8,971 nucleotides of DNA. Source: Rhodoblastus sp052145335 (GTDB taxonomy: Bacteria; Pseudomonadota; Alphaproteobacteria; Rhizobiales; Beijerinckiaceae). Under the pieces are notes generated by a model, which made no database searches, was not told the origin of the DNA, and saw only the letters and a list, made by a program, of their open reading frames with translations. Positions 7,435 through 8,971 of the stretch are shown here, piece after piece. Both the position numbers and the translations under genes were made by a program. Each line of letters opens with the position of its first letter. Within the stretch, counting starts at the first letter, position 1. The stretch is taken from NCBI RefSeq assembly GCF_052145335.1, contig NZ_JBKQOU010000123.1, positions 1 to 8,971 of the forward strand, in the 5' to 3' direction.

Positions 7435-7688
7435 TATCGGCCCTCAAGGTAACGCGTGGCCGTGTCCGATTTGGGCCGATGCTTGGCGCGCCTATTCACT
7501 TCCGCGCGAACGCGAGCCCAATGACCTGCGGGGCGATCTCCATCGATCACTTTGTGGGCGAGTTCGGCGATGACCCACCTCCGTGCTTCGAGATAAGCGG
7601 ATTCGCCAAATGTTTTGATCATGGCGGCAGCATCGCTTTCGATCAGCGCTCGTTCCTCTCGTTTCTTTTTTAGCCAAGCGAAAAACAT
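7434..7688 (-). CDS. Small helical protein of unknown function, first gene of the minus-strand trio
   Basis: An 84-residue, strongly charged and probably all-helical cytoplasmic protein. A basic start (WLKKKREERAL) is followed by SDAAAMIKTFGESAYLEARR and a second helix through HWARVRAEVNRRAKHR. It has no cysteines, signal peptide or recognisable catalytic motif. Short proteins with an ESAYLEAR-type helix and a WARV-type helix are frequent hypotheticals in Hyphomicrobiales (recall, not a search). ATG 7688 lacks a good ribosome binding site; it lies 6 bases after the TAG of the short reading frame upstream (7695..7904), which could supply ribosomes if that frame is translated. The gene ends in a TAATG overlap with the next one. 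Confidence 0.62.
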   Translation of the reverse strand: MFFAWLKKKREERALIESDAAAMIKTFGESAYLEARRWVIAELAHKVIDGDRPAGHWARVRAEVNRRAKHRPKSDTATRYLEGR

Positions 7689-7694
7689 GAGCGT

Positions 7695-7904
7695 CTAACC
7701 GGGAATCGAATGGACCAATTCATCGCACGAAATTCCAGTGACGAAAAAGGCGGGACTGAACATTTCGACGTAAGGCTGCACGAAAGACGCTTGGCGTGGA
7801 CCGGTCCATGGTAAAGCTTGTGCTTCTTCGTTTATGAGGGAATCACCGGTGAAAACATTGATTGCAGCACTTTTCGCGTTTTCGGCTGTCGCTCTGACGC
7901 CCAT
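7695..7904 (-). pseudogene. Short reading frame, possible gene remnant at the head of the trio
   Basis: A 69-codon frame whose last about 40 residues (PWTGPRQASF, then QPYVEMFSPAFFVTGISC, ending in HSIPG) look protein-like. The FVEMFSPAFFVTGI pattern recalls the N-terminal half of small rhizobial hypotheticals (memory only). The only ATG is at 7904, which would make the first 19 codons run antisense to the start of the secreted His-rich gene. No ATG, GTG or TTG occurs in frame between there and the protein-like part. It is either a truncated remnant or a real small gene overlapping a divergent neighbour. The TAG at 7697-7695 is 6 bases before the next start, which fits an operon. Confidence 0.3.
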
Positions 7905-8025
7905 CGCTTTCGCATCGACTGCCGAAGCCGGGTGGGGCCACCATAGCCATTATGGTCACCACCATCGCGGCGAAACATGCTGGCGGACGAATCGCCACAC
8001 CGGCGCGCATTTCCGCATTTGTTGA
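7849..8025 (+). CDS. Tiny secreted His-rich protein
   Basis: A 58-residue precursor from GTG 7849. This start is chosen because GAGGGA (7836-7841) sits 7 bases before it. An ATG at 7834 is in frame but would place this ribosome binding site inside the gene. Residues 1-27 form a classic Sec signal peptide: Lys2, a hydrophobic core (LIAALFAFSAVALTPIAFA) and a small-residue end with likely cleavage after AEA (27) or after AFA (22). The mature about 31 residues contain eight histidines, mostly in GWGHHSHYGHHHRGE, and two cysteines (44 and 58) that could form a disulfide in the periplasm. Metal binding is a reasonable inference from the histidines; no function is known. The gene stands alone and is closed by a terminator 20 bases downstream. 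Confidence 0.7.
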   Translation: MKTLIAALFAFSAVALTPIAFASTAEAGWGHHSHYGHHHRGETCWRTNRHTGAHFRIC

Positions 8026-8044
8026 GAACCGTCCACGGGGGCGG

Positions 8045-8071
8045 AGGCCGCATTTTTTGGTGCGGCCTTTT
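8045..8071 (+). terminator. Intrinsic terminator after the His-rich protein gene
   Basis: AGGCCGCA (8045-8052) and TGCGGCCT (8061-8068) form a perfect 8-base GC-rich stem around an 8-base loop (TTTTTTGG), ending in TTTT (8068-8071). It lies 20 bases after the stop of the His-rich gene. The T-run is short but the stem is strong. The T-rich loop reads as A-rich on the other strand, so it is directional. Confidence 0.7.
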
Positions 8072-8127
8072 GCCGCGACCCGATTCCGAAACATCGTCTC
8101 ACGCACGGCGAATAGAAGAGCAGACAA

Positions 8128-8613
8128 ATGGCGAACGGAAATGAATGGAGTGAATGGGTCGTGTGGGACGCGTTCACGAAAAGCGAAGGGCGCGCTCCGA
8201 TTACGAAATTTCGGCAAGCTAAGCATTGCATGAACGCGTTGCTTGCAGAGCCCTTCGACGAGAAGATTGGCTGGTTTGAACTGATGCCGCTCCTCAAAAA
8301 TGGGCGCGTTGAGGCCCGCCGTGACGTGATGATTTTTTCGCCAGAACAATGGGAAATCGAGAAGTGCGAACTCATGGCGCGGCCCAAACCAGAAAGGGCG
8401 GCCCCTTGGGGTGTAAGCCTACATCAAGCGCACCGACTAACTTTGGGGCTACCGCCTAACGGCCCCCTCTCCGAAGATGGTATAAGGAACGCATTCCGCC
8501 GCGCCGCCAAAAAAGCACACCCAGATGTAGGTGGCAGCGACGAGGAATATCAACGGATTACGGACGCACAGGAAGCATTGCTTCAGAGCGTTTCACCACG
8601 ACACGTCACATAA
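8128..8613 (+). CDS. J-domain (DnaJ-like) protein
   Basis: A 161-residue protein with a C-terminal J-domain (about residues 98-153). A first helix HQAHRLTLGL precedes IRNAFRRAAKKAHPDVGGSD, which holds the HPD signature (131-133) required to stimulate an Hsp70 (DnaK) ATPase, and then EEYQRITDAQEALL as the closing helix. The N-terminal about 95 residues (WSEWVVWDAF near the start, later GRVEARRDVMIFSPEQW) are not recognised and probably define the client or location. There is no Gly/Phe linker, zinc-finger or client-binding domain of a housekeeping DnaJ, so this is a specialised co-chaperone. ATG 8128 has a modest ribosome binding site (AGAAGAG, about 7-9 bases upstream). Its last 21 bases overlap the opposing HNH-like gene. 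Confidence 0.75.
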   Translation: MANGNEWSEWVVWDAFTKSEGRAPITKFRQAKHCMNALLAEPFDEKIGWFELMPLLKNGRVEARRDVMIFSPEQWEIEKCELMARPKPERAAPWGVSLHQAHRLTLGLPPNGPLSEDGIRNAFRRAAKKAHPDVGGSDEEYQRITDAQEALLQSVSPRHVT

Positions 8614-8971
8614 TTCGCCAGCCTTTCGCCAGTTCTCCCAGATCGCCGATTGAGCGTCATCGAGGTCGATCTTCCCTTGGCAGACGAGGGATGACAAGCA
8701 AGTTTCAATGGCGTCCTTTTCACGGGCTTCGTCAATTGGTTGAAGCGCGAGGTTCCGCTCATCAATGACGGCGCCGCCGAGGGCGAGCGGAATTTTATGA
8801 TCCAACTCGTATTGATTTCGACGCTCGATAGGCTCGCCGATGGCCGCCAGCATTTCCGCCTTGATCCGCTTCATGTCCGCGACATAGGGACGCACCGTCC
8901 GGGTCCATCCGGTCGTGCAGATCGTGTCCGCGATCGTCGGCTGTGGGTGGAGCTGCCCGGGTCGAAAATGG
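8593..8971 (-). CDS. HNH-like protein of unknown role, 5' end outside the window
   Basis: The frame stays open from TGA 8593 to the right edge (125 visible residues). The part before the first GTG (8895) is clearly protein-like too: PTIADTICTTGWTRTVRPYV runs directly into it, and no start codon occurs further upstream in the window, so the gene begins beyond it. The motif QYELDHKIPLALGG (Asp-His at 8802-8797), then RNLALQP, EAREKD, a VCQGKIDL segment and an AQSAIWENW helix follow the pattern of small HNH-type proteins with a TIC-G-T-TVRP front end, common in Alphaproteobacteria and actinobacteria. Many full-length members carry an N-terminal signal peptide (recall); that part is not visible here. 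The HNH third position is degenerate (Asn of RNLALQP), so nuclease activity is only a possibility. It converges on and overlaps the J-domain gene by 21 bases. Confidence 0.7.
   Translation of the reverse strand, partial: HFRPGQLHPQPTIADTICTTGWTRTVRPYVADMKRIKAEMLAAIGEPIERRNQYELDHKIPLALGGAVIDERNLALQPIDEAREKDAIETCLSSLVCQGKIDLDDAQSAIWENWRKAGELCDVSW

Noticed and set aside
7797..7808. Perfect 12-base palindrome TGGACCGGTCCA upstream of the His-rich gene
   Set aside because: It could be an operator, but about two perfect 12-base palindromes are expected by chance in a window of this size, and no second copy or good promoter frames it.
7952..8233. Plus-strand open frame of 93 codons overlapping the His-rich and J-domain genes
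   Set aside because: Arg-rich, low-complexity shadow translation that reads through a terminator and out of phase with both real genes.
7843..8349. Minus-strand open frame of 168 codons across the His-rich gene and terminator
   Set aside because: It crosses a perfect intrinsic terminator and is antisense to two supported genes; no protein-family resemblance.

Overview
The window reads as a piece of an alphaproteobacterial chromosome or large replicon. A Hyphomicrobiales member is likely, judging by the moderately GC-rich coding, the small CXXC proteins and the HNH-like protein at the right edge, which resemble hypothetical families common in rhizobia and their methylotrophic relatives. This placement is by recall of family resemblance, not by a search. 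The left part (to about 1890) is visibly more A+T-rich than the rest, as expected of recently acquired defence genes.

Left half, plus strand: a two-system anti-phage defence island. A Shedu-type nuclease (DUF4263, SduA-like) lies at 25..1185. After a 190-base A+T-rich spacer with a plausible promoter comes a small unrecognised protein (1377..1733). A very large single-chain Type ISP restriction-modification enzyme of the LlaGI/LlaBIII kind follows (1896..6887). It carries an Mrr-like nuclease, an SF2 DNA translocase, a gamma-class N6-adenine methyltransferase and a target-recognition region. Its reading frame is broken by one TAA at codon 35. The next usable start (GTG 2100) lies two codons after the presumed nuclease Asp, so the product as sequenced would keep the motor and methyltransferase but lack an intact nuclease site.

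Middle, minus strand (6907..7688): a compact operon of three small genes read toward the restriction gene. The first is an unrecognised 84-residue protein. The other two are related zinc-ribbon-like proteins, each with two cysteine pairs and a shared C-terminal pattern. The genes overlap or abut, so translational coupling is likely. A stem-loop lies between this operon and the convergent restriction gene. A short remnant-like reading frame (7695..7904) sits just upstream.

Right part: a tiny secreted His-rich protein (7849..8025) with a clear ribosome binding site and an intrinsic terminator; a protein with a C-terminal J-domain (8128..8613); and, overlapping its tail on the opposite strand, an HNH-like protein whose start lies beyond the window.

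The defence genes plausibly act together against phage, Shedu as a nuclease and the ISP enzyme as restriction or, if the stop is real, as methylation only. Nothing in the sequence ties the small genes on the right to defence. No tRNA, rRNA, CRISPR array, transposase or attachment site was recognised. Every stretch over 300 bases is occupied by a gene.
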